A DNA stretch of 64,000 bases from Tannerella sp. (GCA_031285565.1 JAITVY010000044.1:1-64000); one strand, 5' to 3'; shown: positions 43,838 through 52,668, counted from the stretch's first letter. Notes: generated by a model not told the origin, from the letters alone. Translations and numbers: made by a program.

Positions 43838-44695
43838 CTAAAACGTACATACCATTCCTAAACCTACACTATGTGTATTAACAGACGGCATAAACACCAT
43901 ACTTCGCCGGCTGCTTTCAATACCAAACAAACGATGCCATACCGGCAACATCAAATATCCGATTTCGGCACTTAAAATACCAACTCCTGCTGCCGTAACA
44001 ACATCGCTTACCCAGTGTGCACGATTCATTACCCGTAATACACCGGTTGCTGTTGCAATTGTATATCCTCCGACTCCAATCCATGGGGAGATATGCTTAT
44101 ATTCTTTAAACAGAAGATGTGCTCCCGTAAAAGCTACTGATGTATGGCCTGAAGGAAAAGAATCATCATACCATCCTCGTGGACGTGTTACAGATGTTGC
44201 TTTTTTTGTTATCTGAACGGCTCCATACATGAATAAATAAGAAGTTGCGTAAACCATAGTCCGGTCACGAAAGTTATGCTCAGATTCAATGCCAGGAATA
44301 AAATCCAATCCATATCCCACTATAGCAGGTATTAACTGTAATTCATTATCGATACCATAATGTCTTGTAACATGCCTATCTACCTGTCCCGCAATATGTT
44401 TATCAAAATTCCGGATCGGTGTATCATTAAAACGTGCAACTACTCCATACGTTATACAAACGGTAGGAACAATAAATTTAGTAAATGGTCTGGACTTTTT
44501 CTGCTTCTGTACATCTTGTGTTAAAGTAAAAGCCGGTTTTTCCATTTGGAAAGGGTCAACCTGAAAAGCTGTATCTCTTAATGAAACATACGAAAATATA
44601 CGGCTGTCTGCAGTTTCTTTTTCGAATAATGACTCCTGAGCACAGATTGGTAAAGATATAAAAATAATAAGGAATTGTAAATAACTTAATTTCAT
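43838..44695 (-). CDS. PAP2-family lipid phosphatase, signal-peptide type
   Basis: A 285-residue protein with a cleavable signal peptide (cut near ICAQ, about 19). The PAP2 catalytic triad motifs are complete: KKATSVTRPRG (K-x6-R-P), Pro-Ser-Gly-His184 (PSGHTS), and RVMNRAHWVSD (S/N-R-x5-H-x3-D). Signal-peptide PAP2 proteins of this size in Bacteroidetes act on lipid-linked phosphates such as undecaprenyl-PP or lipid A. The active site would face the periplasm. It is followed after 1 nt by the antiporter gene and preceded after 106 nt by a second PAP2 gene. Confidence 0.87.
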   Translation of the reverse strand: MKLSYLQFLIIFISLPICAQESLFEKETADSRIFSYVSLRDTAFQVDPFQMEKPAFTLTQDVQKQKKSRPFTKFIVPTVCITYGVVARFNDTPIRNFDKHIAGQVDRHVTRHYGIDNELQLIPAIVGYGLDFIPGIESEHNFRDRTMVYATSYLFMYGAVQITKKATSVTRPRGWYDDSFPSGHTSVAFTGAHLLFKEYKHISPWIGVGGYTIATATGVLRVMNRAHWVSDVVTAAGVGILSAEIGYLMLPVWHRLFGIESSRRSMVFMPSVNTHSVGLGMVCTF

Positions 44696-44801
44696 TTATA
44701 AGGTATTCATTTAATTTTATTACTAAGAGATCGTTTAATTTCATACAAATCTCTTGTATAACGTGAACAGGCATAAAATATTTTCTTCTCTTCTGTCTCC
44801 G

Positions 44802-45365
44802 CTACTTAAAATAATGTTTGGATATATATCCATATAAAAAATAAGTGAAGATACCCAGCAATATGCCAACAATCATTCCACCTGCTACATCTGTAATAAA
44901 ATGGGCACCTAAATATACCCGGGAATAAGCCATCAAAAAGGCCCAAAGCAGAATAACAATCGTATATACTTTATTTTTAAGCAGTAGCAATGAAAGGATA
45001 GCAAAGCCAAAGGCATTTGTTGTATGACCTGAAATAAATCCATACAACCCGTCAGCTGTATATTCACGTAATAATGTAACAACATCCATAAAAGCCGGAT
45101 GCGTTGTCGGACGAAACCGGGTAAAAAAAGGTTTAAACAGAATTTCTGATACAGTAAAACAAAACACAGGAATCAAAACCAGAGAAATCAAAGCAGGTAT
45201 CCAGTTTTTGGGACGCCGCCAGATAAAATATAACGGAACCAATAGAAGCGGACACCAGACTAACATACCCGAAAACGGCCAGAATAAAGCATCCAAAAAA
45301 GGTGTGTGCGTTCCGTTAATCCACAGAAAAGCATTCCTTTCCCAATCTAATAATGATTCCATCAT
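44802..45365 (-). CDS. PAP2-family membrane phosphatase
   Basis: A 187-residue membrane protein with about six helices. Motifs: FKPFFTRFRP (K-x-x-x-x-x-R-P), GFISGHTTNAFG (S-G-H) and AYSRVYLGAHFITD (S-R-x5-H-x3-D). These are the three parts of the PAP2 active site. It has no signal peptide, unlike its neighbour. Possible roles are undecaprenyl-pyrophosphate or phosphatidylglycerol-phosphate phosphatase; sequence alone does not decide. It begins 6 nt after the stop of the dehydrogenase gene on the same strand, so they share a transcript. Confidence 0.87.
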   Translation of the reverse strand: MMESLLDWERNAFLWINGTHTPFLDALFWPFSGMLVWCPLLLVPLYFIWRRPKNWIPALISLVLIPVFCFTVSEILFKPFFTRFRPTTHPAFMDVVTLLREYTADGLYGFISGHTTNAFGFAILSLLLLKNKVYTIVILLWAFLMAYSRVYLGAHFITDVAGGMIVGILLGIFTYFLYGYISKHYFK

Positions 45366-45371
45366 ATGACT

Positions 45372-46340
45372 TTAAGTACTTTGGTTAACCATTTCTTTCT
45401 CGTCTAGTTGCTTCAGCATATCTTTCACCATAGCTTCCAAATTATATTTCGGATTCCATCCCCATTCATCACGTGCACATGTATCATCCAACGAATTTGG
45501 CCACGATTCCGCTATCGTCTGGCGTAACGGATCTACCTGATATTCCATTTCAAAATCCGGGACATATTTCCTGATCTGGTTAAATATGATTTCAGGATCA
45601 AAACTCATCGCTGTAATATTAAATGCATTACGATGTTTCAACCGCGAAGGATCTGCTTCCATTATCTGTATGGCAGCTTCCAAACCATCCGGCATATACA
45701 TCATATCCATAAACGTACCGGCTGCAATCGGGCAAATAAAACGTTCTTTTTTCACTGCCGCATAAAATATCTCAACGGCATAATCAGTAGTACCTCCTCC
45801 AGGAGGCGTTACATATGAAATCAGACCGGGGAAACGAACCGAACGTGTATCCACTCCAAAACGTTTAAAATAATAATCACTCAGTAACTCACCGGTTACT
45901 TTCGTTACTCCATACATCGTATGCGGATTTCGAACTGTATCCTGTGGAGTTTTGTTTTTGGGAGCATCTTCTCCGAATGCACCGATTGAACTTGGGGTAA
46001 ACACGGCACACTTCATCTCTCGTGCAACTTCCAGAACATTGAATAATCCACCAATCCCGATTTTCCAGGCCAACTGAGGTTTTGCTTCGGCAACTGCCGA
46101 AAGCAACGCTGCAAGATTGTATATGGTATCTATATTATAACGTGAAACCGTTTCGGCTATTTGTTGTTCATTTGTTATATCCACAATTGATGATGGTCCT
46201 GATTCAGCCAACTCACCCCGAGGTTCGGCACCCGGTATATATCCGGCTACAATTTGCCCATTCGGATAACGCTTCCTCAATTCCATTGTCAGTTCCGAAC
46301 CTATCTGTCCTGTAGAGCCGATAATCAATACATTCTTCAT
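45372..46340 (-). CDS. NAD-dependent epimerase-type L-threonine dehydrogenase
   Basis: A 322-residue cytoplasmic extended short-chain dehydrogenase. It has the Rossmann loop GSTGQIGSEL (residues 8-17) and catalytic Tyr-x-x-x-Lys in YGVTKVTGELL (near 144). The substrate region TPPGGGTTDYAVEIFYAAVK and GTFMDMMYMPDGLEAAI are specific for the epimerase-like L-threonine 3-dehydrogenases, which oxidise threonine to 2-amino-3-oxobutyrate. A UDP-sugar epimerase is less likely because of these motifs. It heads a transcript with two PAP2 genes and an antiporter, which have no clear metabolic link to it. Confidence 0.85.
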   Translation of the reverse strand: MKNVLIIGSTGQIGSELTMELRKRYPNGQIVAGYIPGAEPRGELAESGPSSIVDITNEQQIAETVSRYNIDTIYNLAALLSAVAEAKPQLAWKIGIGGLFNVLEVAREMKCAVFTPSSIGAFGEDAPKNKTPQDTVRNPHTMYGVTKVTGELLSDYYFKRFGVDTRSVRFPGLISYVTPPGGGTTDYAVEIFYAAVKKERFICPIAAGTFMDMMYMPDGLEAAIQIMEADPSRLKHRNAFNITAMSFDPEIIFNQIRKYVPDFEMEYQVDPLRQTIAESWPNSLDDTCARDEWGWNPKYNLEAMVKDMLKQLDEKEMVNQST

Positions 46341-46359
46341 AACATTTCAAAATTTGGCG

Positions 46360-46367
46360 CAAAGTTA
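46360..46367 (-). promoter_or_regulatory. -7 box of the threonine dehydrogenase transcript
   Basis: TAACTTTG on the minus strand (plus CAAAGTTA) matches TAnnTTTG exactly, 19 nt upstream of the start codon. No clear TTTG is found at the -33 place. Confidence 0.5.
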
Positions 46368-46424
46368 AATAAATATTATTTCAAGCAGCATTAAACCTTC
46401 TATAAAATATGATTGTTTTAAATA

Positions 46425-46526
46425 GTGAGTGCAGAAGCTAAACTTGTTTAGATTATGCCGACTCATGCAAAAGTACATTTAAGTGAGCGTAATAATAGGC
46501 TTGCATAATTATTACCGAGTCTAGCA
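46425..46526 (+). repeat. Dispersed degenerate repeat, copy C (2 units)
   Basis: GTGAGTGCAGAAGC followed by AACTTGTTTAGATTATGCCGA (46425-46461 region), then TTTAAGTGAGCG followed by a TTATTACCGAG box (46479-46520). These are the same unit as at 14417-14676 and 21101-21320. Confidence 0.6.
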
Positions 46527-46654
46527 CTTTCTATTTATATGAATTGGAGTCAAGCGTAAATCAACCATAGCTAAAATAACTATTTTTAATAAACGCAAAT
46601 AGTTGTCCGGAAGAAACTCATAAACCGGTTAAATTATTACGGATATCATAATAA

Positions 46655-47626
46655 TTATAATTGCGATAAACTCTCTATGACTTTACGTTGTTCTTCCAAA
46701 AAACCAACCCGCTCTTTTTCACTGCTCCCTGTAATCAATGTAGATTGCCGCTTCATAGATTGTACCCTGAGTTTCAGTTCCTCGGATACCCGTTTATCTG
46801 TTGTAGCAATCCCATTAAGTATAAATGCTTTTATAATCGTCAAATGATAGTCAGGTGCAGATACATAGATATAGTTTGTACCTACATTTACATATGAAAT
46901 ATAAATATCCACTCTTTTTCCTGTTTCTCTAAATATTCCGGTATTAGACAAATCAGCTATTTCATCCAATATATCTAACAACTCCTGCTTTATTAGTTGT
47001 ACCTCTTCTCGGGTCATTAAACCGGCACTATAAAAATACCTGATATCGGCAACCAGATAGTGGAAAAGCAAATGATCAAAAATATAACTTGCGCGTAAAC
47101 GCTTTGCCCATTCAACATATTCCGCCTGCACTTTCAGCAACTTATCTGCAAGTACTACATCTTTATAAGGCATTGCTTTATTCAGGTTGGATTGATATTT
47201 CCATTTAAACAGGTAAAACCGGGTAATATTCTTATAGGGTAAATATAATGGTTGAGGCAATATGTTTGTAATTTCTGCAGCTTCAGAATCAGAATTACTG
47301 TTGAAGGACCTCATGATGGCAGTCATTTCCTCCATCAAGGCAAAATCCGTTTCCACTGGGTTTATATATTCAATCAGCTTCATCCTGAATGGTTCGGTTA
47401 TTAATGAGCCATTCATTTTCAAATGATCTAAAGAGATATCCAATTGACCGGAAATCGTCATTATTTCATAAAAAGTAAATGATTCCTCTCCTTTTAATTT
47501 CCGGGTTACATCTTCCCTGTTTATAGATAATATATTGGAAAGGACTTTTACCACTTCCGTTTTTTGAGGAACTTTTTGTACTATTTCTTTTAGAAAACTA
47601 TTGTAAAGAATTTCTTCTTTTTCCAT
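46655..47626 (-). CDS. HTH-domain protein of unknown function
   Basis: A 323-residue cytoplasmic protein. Residues about 18-70 look like a Cro/CI-type helix-turn-helix (VVKVLSNILSINREDVTRKLKGEESFTFYEIMTISGQLDIS), a pattern typical of short DNA-binding domains. The rest is all-helical and lacks a known enzyme motif, with a long middle and a C-terminal ELKLRVQSMKRQSTLITGSSEKERVGF. Such HTH-plus-helical proteins occur in Bacteroidetes with regulatory but undefined roles. It is preceded by an exceptionally strong Shine-Dalgarno sequence and is divergent from an envelope gene cassette, which it may control. Confidence 0.6.
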   Translation of the reverse strand: MEKEEILYNSFLKEIVQKVPQKTEVVKVLSNILSINREDVTRKLKGEESFTFYEIMTISGQLDISLDHLKMNGSLITEPFRMKLIEYINPVETDFALMEEMTAIMRSFNSNSDSEAAEITNILPQPLYLPYKNITRFYLFKWKYQSNLNKAMPYKDVVLADKLLKVQAEYVEWAKRLRASYIFDHLLFHYLVADIRYFYSAGLMTREEVQLIKQELLDILDEIADLSNTGIFRETGKRVDIYISYVNVGTNYIYVSAPDYHLTIIKAFILNGIATTDKRVSEELKLRVQSMKRQSTLITGSSEKERVGFLEEQRKVIESLSQL

Positions 47627-47631
47627 ATAAA

Positions 47632-47638
47632 CCTCCTT
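47632..47638 (-). promoter_or_regulatory. Strong Shine-Dalgarno sequence
   Basis: AAGGAGG on the minus strand (plus CCTCCTT) lies 5 nt before the ATG at 47626. Genes in this phylum rarely use such a strong site, so it stands out and confirms the start. Confidence 0.7.
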
Positions 47639-47799
47639 ACTTTACCGGAATGATTGTTTTTAATACAAAAATATATAAAAATTCACACTCCGTAATATCA
47701 TTTCATGCTACATCTCAATTAAAAAAAACTAAGTTTTCAAAAAAAAAGGCACTTCACCGCTTTTTTTACCGGAACAGATTAATCAAATTCTAAATTGTG

Positions 47800-47807
47800 T
47801 ATATTTG
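47800..47807 (+). promoter_or_regulatory. -7 box of the envelope gene cassette
   Basis: TATATTTG matches TAnnTTTG exactly. It lies inside the 5' extension of the next open frame, which shows that translation must begin downstream (47836). No clear -33 TTTG is seen. Confidence 0.55.
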
Positions 47808-47835
47808 TGCGATTAAGATAATGACTGTAATTGCA

Positions 47836-48552
47836 ATGGAAAAAATACATATCATTACTCCTGTAAAAGACTCGATTGATCTGACATTACAAACCATACG
47901 ATCAATCTCGGCTTCATCATTCACCCTACCACATAACTATACCATTTACAACGATTTCAGCACTGCAGAGAATACACTTCGTCTCAAAAATGCATCAAAA
48001 GAGTATGGATTTACCTTAATAAATCTCCCAGATATAACCCAACATCCTTCACCGAACTATTTATTGGTACTGCAAACAGCCCAAAAAAAAGCGCTTTCAG
48101 AAAATGCTGCATTATGCCTCGTTGAATCTGATGTAATTGTTAAGCCGGAAACAATCCAATCGCTTTTCGATCAATCAGTCCAATTGCCCGATTGCGGAAT
48201 GATTGCTTCTGTAACAGTTGATGCTAACGGGGAGATCAATTACCCATACTCATACGCAAAAGGCAAAGAAAATACTTCTTTCGAAACACGTAAACGCCTT
48301 AGTTTTTGCTGCACCTTAATGACATGGCAGTTTCTGAATACATTTAGTTTTGAATCGCTTGATCAGACAAAATCATGGCACGACGTGACAATATCCCGCC
48401 AATCCTTAAAACATGGCTTCAAAAATTATCTGCTTACCAATCTACCGGTTGTTCATCAACCACACGGTAGTCGTCCCTGGAAACAACTAAAGTATACACA
48501 TCCTCTGAAATACTACTGGTTGAAGCTGAGACTTAAACGTGATAAGATATAG
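47836..48552 (+). CDS. GT2-like glycosyltransferase
   Basis: A 238-residue cytoplasmic protein with a GT-A nucleotide-diphospho-sugar fold: IHIITPVKDSIDLTLQTIRS at the start, then TIYNDFS and the Asp-containing VESDVIV segment (about residue 105) in place of the metal-binding DxD. The ATG at 47836 was chosen because the -7 promoter box lies upstream of it; two earlier ATGs are too close to that promoter. It probably adds a sugar to lipid A core or another surface glycan. It is followed after 16 nt by a lipid-A-kinase-like gene and an LtaS-like transferase, so it belongs to an envelope cassette. Confidence 0.7.
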   Translation: MEKIHIITPVKDSIDLTLQTIRSISASSFTLPHNYTIYNDFSTAENTLRLKNASKEYGFTLINLPDITQHPSPNYLLVLQTAQKKALSENAALCLVESDVIVKPETIQSLFDQSVQLPDCGMIASVTVDANGEINYPYSYAKGKENTSFETRKRLSFCCTLMTWQFLNTFSFESLDQTKSWHDVTISRQSLKHGFKNYLLTNLPVVHQPHGSRPWKQLKYTHPLKYYWLKLRLKRDKI

Positions 48553-48568
48553 AAATCATTTCTTAACA

Positions 48569-49300
48569 ATGATATCCGGACAAAAAACAGTTATACATCC
48601 CAACTTTGAGGTATTGAGAGAATTCATACAATCGATTCCTTTCCGTTTCGACCATGAAGGAACCGTCATATACAAAGGACGAAACGAATTACGCCATTAT
48701 AGTATTCAGGGATATGAACTGATCGTAAAGGCATACAAACGTCCTGTTTTTATTAATCGAATCGCATATGGCTTCTTGAGATCCTCAAAAGCCGAGAGAG
48801 CTTACCGGTATGCATTGAAACTATTAAAGGCAGGCTTTAAAACACCTGAACCGGTTGGTTTCATCACTTGCCGCCAACGACTTTTGTTCGATAAAAGTTT
48901 CTCGATTTCATTAAAATCAAACTGTCCTTACACATATAAGGATCTCTCTGCTGAAAAATTCAGTCGGTATGACGAAATAATAAATGCAATCGTTCTTTTT
49001 ACAGCCCGCTTCCATGAAGCGGGATTCCTTCATAAAGATTATTCTGCCGGAAATATTCTTTTTGATGATACGACAAAAGAGATTGCAATAGAAATCATTG
49101 ATTTGAACCGTATCACTTTCACAAAGGTTGGATTAGAGAAAGGGTGCAGGAATTTCGAACGCCTTCCTGCCAAAGATGATACGTTAAGTTTAATGGGTAC
49201 TACATATGCAAAAGCAAGAGGATTTGATCCGGATACATGTATCAGGATAATCAAAAAATATATACAAATTGAATTAAAAAAACGATTGAAACAATCATAA
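48569..49300 (+). CDS. WaaP/Kdo-kinase-like lipopolysaccharide kinase
   Basis: A 243-residue cytoplasmic protein of the eukaryotic-kinase-like fold. The core shows FHEAGFLHKDYSAGNILFD (His-Lys-Asp in place of His-Arg-Asp, catalytic loop) and IDLNR in place of the DFG motif. N-terminal strands contain LRHYSIQGYELIVKAYKRP with the ATP-binding Lys. Such proteins phosphorylate heptose or Kdo of the LPS inner core. ATG 48569 was chosen; an upstream GTG would overlap the previous gene. With a GT2 gene before it and an LtaS-like gene 15 nt after, a role in core or lipid A decoration is likely. Confidence 0.8.
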   Translation: MISGQKTVIHPNFEVLREFIQSIPFRFDHEGTVIYKGRNELRHYSIQGYELIVKAYKRPVFINRIAYGFLRSSKAERAYRYALKLLKAGFKTPEPVGFITCRQRLLFDKSFSISLKSNCPYTYKDLSAEKFSRYDEIINAIVLFTARFHEAGFLHKDYSAGNILFDDTTKEIAIEIIDLNRITFTKVGLEKGCRNFERLPAKDDTLSLMGTTYAKARGFDPDTCIRIIKKYIQIELKKRLKQS

Positions 49301-49315
49301 AAGAAGAGGTTTACT

Positions 49316-51136
49316 ATGAAACGAAGAATTTTACTATATATAAGTGTTTTTGTTTTCTTTATATTCATTTTTTTTATCCAGAAAACAGCATTCATTCTGA
49401 TTCACGGATATACGAATGGTGGCGTAAGTTTTTCTGAAACATTGCAGATTCTATATCATGGTTTATCACTCGATATGTCCATGAGTGGTTATTTGACGAT
49501 AATACCCTCACTTCTGCTTACTATCTCGATTTTCGTCAAACCATCTTCTTTATCCCGATTATTCAATGGCTATTTCATTGTTATTCTTATTTTACTTTCA
49601 ATTATTACAATTGTTGATATTATTCTTTATTCATATTGGGGATTTCATTTTGACTCAAGTATTTTTTTATACCTGCAAAAACCCAAAGAAGCTCTTGCAA
49701 GCGCTTCTGCTTTAGAAATAATAGCAGGAATATTATCTTCCGCTTTATTTTTCATATTGATTTATTTTATATATGCTTTTACATTAAAAAAATTATTCAT
49801 CAAACTGACATCGCCCCGATCGAAAACAATGTGTTCTATCACTTTATTTCTGCTTATCGGGCTATTATTTCTTCCGATCAGAGGGGGTATTACCGTATCG
49901 ACAATGAACATAGGACATGCTTATTTCAGTGAACGTATGTTTCTGAATCATGCAGCGATTAATCCGGCATTTAATTTATTCTACTCATTCAGTAAATCGG
50001 AAGATTTTGCTTCTCAATATCAATTCTACGCCTCTGATGATGCAATACATGTATTTGAGCAATTAAACAAACAGCCTCAAAATGACAGTATCCCTCAATT
50101 ATTAAATACGAATCGCCCCAATATTATTCTTTTTATGCTTGAAAGTTTTTCGTATCAAGCGGCTACTGATTCAGTAGTTGCACCTAACATGCATCGTTTT
50201 ATTAAAGAAGGTATTATGTTTGATAACTTCTATGCAAACGGTATCCGTACCGACCGTGGGATTGTTTCCATCCTTAGTGGGTATCCCTCACAACCTACTG
50301 CAGCTATCCTGAAATATCCTCAAAAAACAGTCAATTTACCAACAATCCCGAAGCATCTGAAATCTGCCGGATACGAAAATCAATCCATGTACTATGGAGG
50401 TGATATAAACTTCGCGAACATGCGTTCCTATTTCGTCGGGGCATGTGGTATACAAGATATTACTTCAGATGAAGATTTTCCGGTCAAAGAACGTTTAACA
50501 AAATGGGGAGTTCCCGATAAACACCTTATTGAAAGAGTATATACAGATCTGATTGAAGAACAACAAAATTCTCCATTTTGTAAAATAGTATTAACGCTTA
50601 GCAGCCATGAACCGTTTGATGTACCTACCAATAAATTCGAAACGCCATTTTTAAACTCAATAAATTATGCAGATGAATGTCTGGGAGAATTCGTTTCACG
50701 TTTACAAGCAAGTGATCTTTGGGAAAACACACTGATTATATTTATTGCAGATCATGCCATGCAAAAATACCCGCAAGGTTTTAGCAACAATGAGAAAATA
50801 CGCTTTCATATTCCAATGATCTGGATCGGCGGAGCTGTAAAACAACCAGCTGTAATTTCTGACCTGAGCTCACAAAATGATCTTGCAGCAACATTGTTAT
50901 CACAGCTTAACATTGATCATACCGACTTTAAATTCAGTAAAGACATACTAAATCCGCAAAGCCGGAAGTTTGCATTCTACTCATATGTTAATGGGTTCAG
51001 TATGATAGATTCGACCGGTACATTTACATTTGACAATGATCAGGAAAAAATTATTGAACAAACCGGAAGTTCCGGAATGGAAAAAGATGCCAAGTCATTT
51101 TTTCAGGTGATGTATCTTGATTTAGGTAGCAGATAA
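49316..51136 (+). CDS. LtaS/sulfatase-like phosphotransferase (phosphoglycerol or phosphoethanolamine)
   Basis: A 606-residue inner-membrane protein with five N-terminal helices (about 1-190) and a periplasmic alkaline-phosphatase/sulfatase-fold domain (about 255-575). Catalytic Thr312 lies in NGIRTDRGIVSILSGYP; other metal motifs are NIILFMLESFS, CLSSHEPFDVP-like (LTLSSHEPFDVP) and IFIADHAMQKYP. Such enzymes attach phosphoglycerol or phosphoethanolamine to surface polymers, glucans or lipid A. Its companions GT2 and WaaP-like kinase suggest decoration of an LPS or surface glycan. No terminator is obvious; the next gene is convergent. Confidence 0.87.
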   Translation: MKRRILLYISVFVFFIFIFFIQKTAFILIHGYTNGGVSFSETLQILYHGLSLDMSMSGYLTIIPSLLLTISIFVKPSSLSRLFNGYFIVILILLSIITIVDIILYSYWGFHFDSSIFLYLQKPKEALASASALEIIAGILSSALFFILIYFIYAFTLKKLFIKLTSPRSKTMCSITLFLLIGLLFLPIRGGITVSTMNIGHAYFSERMFLNHAAINPAFNLFYSFSKSEDFASQYQFYASDDAIHVFEQLNKQPQNDSIPQLLNTNRPNIILFMLESFSYQAATDSVVAPNMHRFIKEGIMFDNFYANGIRTDRGIVSILSGYPSQPTAAILKYPQKTVNLPTIPKHLKSAGYENQSMYYGGDINFANMRSYFVGACGIQDITSDEDFPVKERLTKWGVPDKHLIERVYTDLIEEQQNSPFCKIVLTLSSHEPFDVPTNKFETPFLNSINYADECLGEFVSRLQASDLWENTLIIFIADHAMQKYPQGFSNNEKIRFHIPMIWIGGAVKQPAVISDLSSQNDLAATLLSQLNIDHTDFKFSKDILNPQSRKFAFYSYVNGFSMIDSTGTFTFDNDQEKIIEQTGSSGMEKDAKSFFQVMYLDLGSR

Positions 51137-51150
51137 AACAAATTGTAATC

Positions 51151-51957
51151 TCAAGACGTTATGATTTCATAATCAAATTCGTTATTGGGTTTCAAGGTGA
51201 ACAGCAAGTATTTACGTTTTTCAATACTTGATACATTAAAATATAAAATGCCGTCTTCAAATAAATCAGTAACATACAAACCATGTTCATGTCCATTCAT
51301 ACAAAACTGTATCCCTTTATAATTCTTTATCTGGGACTGAAAATCATAGATACGTGCATCATCAAACTGTTCTGAAAGAGGAGGTGCATGCATTACTACC
51401 ACTGTTTTTTCGTAAGCGGCTCTGGTATCGCTTGCCTGTTTTTTCATAAATTCCAAATCAGGCACAGTCTTCGAATAATCAAACTCGAGAGAATTGGTAT
51501 TCAGACAAATAAACTTAGTATCTCCGGCCAGAAAAGAAAAATTTTCAGGTCCGAATACACGGCGATAAACATCAATCCCTGTAGCCAGACAATCGTGGTT
51601 TCCCAACAATGTAACATTAGGCACATCAAGTCCATCCATAAGATCGCGAATCCACAAAAATTCCTTTGTCATACTATATTCGGATACATCTCCGCCATGG
51701 ATCACAAAATCAATATCATTCCGCTTATTTACAGCTTTAACAAAGTCCTGTACCTCATCGTACCAGTGTTGTGTATCACTTATAAATGCAAACCGGAGGG
51801 TCGTTTTGCCTTTACATTCCCCTTCAATAAGTTTTATATTCTTATCGTTCACATTTTTCTCTCCACTGACATTCCCATCATATGGATGCGACTCAAACAT
51901 TTCGCACGACTGTAATACCAGCAAGCAGATATATAATACAGAGATTTTACCCTTCAT
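51151..51957 (-). CDS. Calcineurin-like metallophosphoesterase lipoprotein, copy 1
   Basis: A 268-residue lipoprotein. ATG 51957 gives a signal with lipobox LVLQSC (Cys near 17); a longer frame passes through its promoter. The metallophosphoesterase fold is complete: Phe-Ile-Ser-Asp-Thr-Gln-His, HGGDVSE, LLGNHDC, VMHAPP and MNGHEHGLY, which bind two metals. Substrate is unknown; related secreted enzymes cut phosphodiesters or pyrophosphates. It is about half identical by eye to the protein at 52649-53461, sharing EMFESHPYDG-like starts and the C-terminal SIEKRKYLLFTLKPN. It has its own promoter. Confidence 0.87.
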   Translation of the reverse strand: MKGKISVLYICLLVLQSCEMFESHPYDGNVSGEKNVNDKNIKLIEGECKGKTTLRFAFISDTQHWYDEVQDFVKAVNKRNDIDFVIHGGDVSEYSMTKEFLWIRDLMDGLDVPNVTLLGNHDCLATGIDVYRRVFGPENFSFLAGDTKFICLNTNSLEFDYSKTVPDLEFMKKQASDTRAAYEKTVVVMHAPPLSEQFDDARIYDFQSQIKNYKGIQFCMNGHEHGLYVTDLFEDGILYFNVSSIEKRKYLLFTLKPNNEFDYEIITS

Positions 51958-51998
51958 TGTAGATTTAGAGACTGTTTTAATTTTATACTTTAATTGGC

Positions 51999-52031
51999 AA
52001 AAATAGCAAATAAGCATCACAAAATATCAAA
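51999..52031 (-). promoter_or_regulatory. Promoter of metallophosphoesterase copy 1
   Basis: TATTTTTG (minus strand; plus CAAAAATA, 51999-52006) and TTTG (plus CAAA, 52028-52031) with a 21-nt spacer give a perfect Bacteroidetes promoter. The -33 part overlaps the stop codon region of the upstream gene. Confidence 0.7.
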
Positions 52032-52668
52032 AGATATGGAACTTCAGTCCAAATGCCAGCCGCAGATAATCCGTAGGCTTCAGGTAACGGTTTGTAAAAG
52101 CGCTAAACAGGTATAAATCACAACTACTTACTTCGTAAAAAGCAGTAATTGACTTAGCCATATATCTTTTTTCTTCAGGTATATGTAAGGTTATGCGTTG
52201 TCCCATATAAACCCAGAACCGTAATTTTGTAGAAAAACTATAATAACCACTTGGATATTTATCCGGTTCGCTTACCCAAAATTCCCCGTCAAAAATCGTA
52301 TTTGCTGCTAATCCGCAAGCCAGTGGGTCAATAGTAAACTTATCGCTGATCCGCCGGTTATTCCAGGGTAAAAAGCTTTGCTTCAAGGTTAATGTTGCTT
52401 TTGCATGTTGGGTCGAATAACTCGGGACAAAACCCAACATTACGTCTGTTTCCCATTGTTTGGATTTTCCGTAATCCCAACCTAAACCGGCAGATACGAT
52501 TCCAATACCGCCGGCATATTGTATCTTCGCGTGGTTTGGGATCAATTGTTCCCAGAATGTCCTGGATTTCTCTATGCGCTGCTGGTAAGCCTCCTGAGCT
52601 TTAACATTCATCAAACAAACAATACTTAATATAAAAACAAGATAAACCTTAAAACTCCACCACTTCAT
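52027..52668 (-). CDS. Secreted barrel-like protein of unknown function
   Basis: A 213-residue protein started at ATG 52668 (MKWWSFKVYLVFILSIVCL) with a signal peptide (cut near VKAQ). The mature part has alternating strands with many aromatic residues (QYAGGIGIVSAGLGWDYG, YYSFSTKLRFWVYMGQRITLHIP) and ends in a Phe, as in small outer-membrane barrels. It overlaps the end of metallophosphoesterase copy 2 by 20 nt, so translation is coupled. The gene is flanked on both sides by the two phosphoesterase paralogues. Function unknown. Confidence 0.65.
   Translation of the reverse strand: MKWWSFKVYLVFILSIVCLMNVKAQEAYQQRIEKSRTFWEQLIPNHAKIQYAGGIGIVSAGLGWDYGKSKQWETDVMLGFVPSYSTQHAKATLTLKQSFLPWNNRRISDKFTIDPLACGLAANTIFDGEFWVSEPDKYPSGYYSFSTKLRFWVYMGQRITLHIPEEKRYMAKSITAFYEVSSCDLYLFSAFTNRYLKPTDYLRLAFGLKFHIF

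Larger units (their letters stand above)
46341..46654. other. Intergenic region with dispersed repeat, no gene
   Basis: 314 bases between two minus-strand genes. The right-hand part carries degenerate repeat units (46425-46526); the left part carries the -7 box of the dehydrogenase gene. No frame of protein character was seen. Confidence 0.55.
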
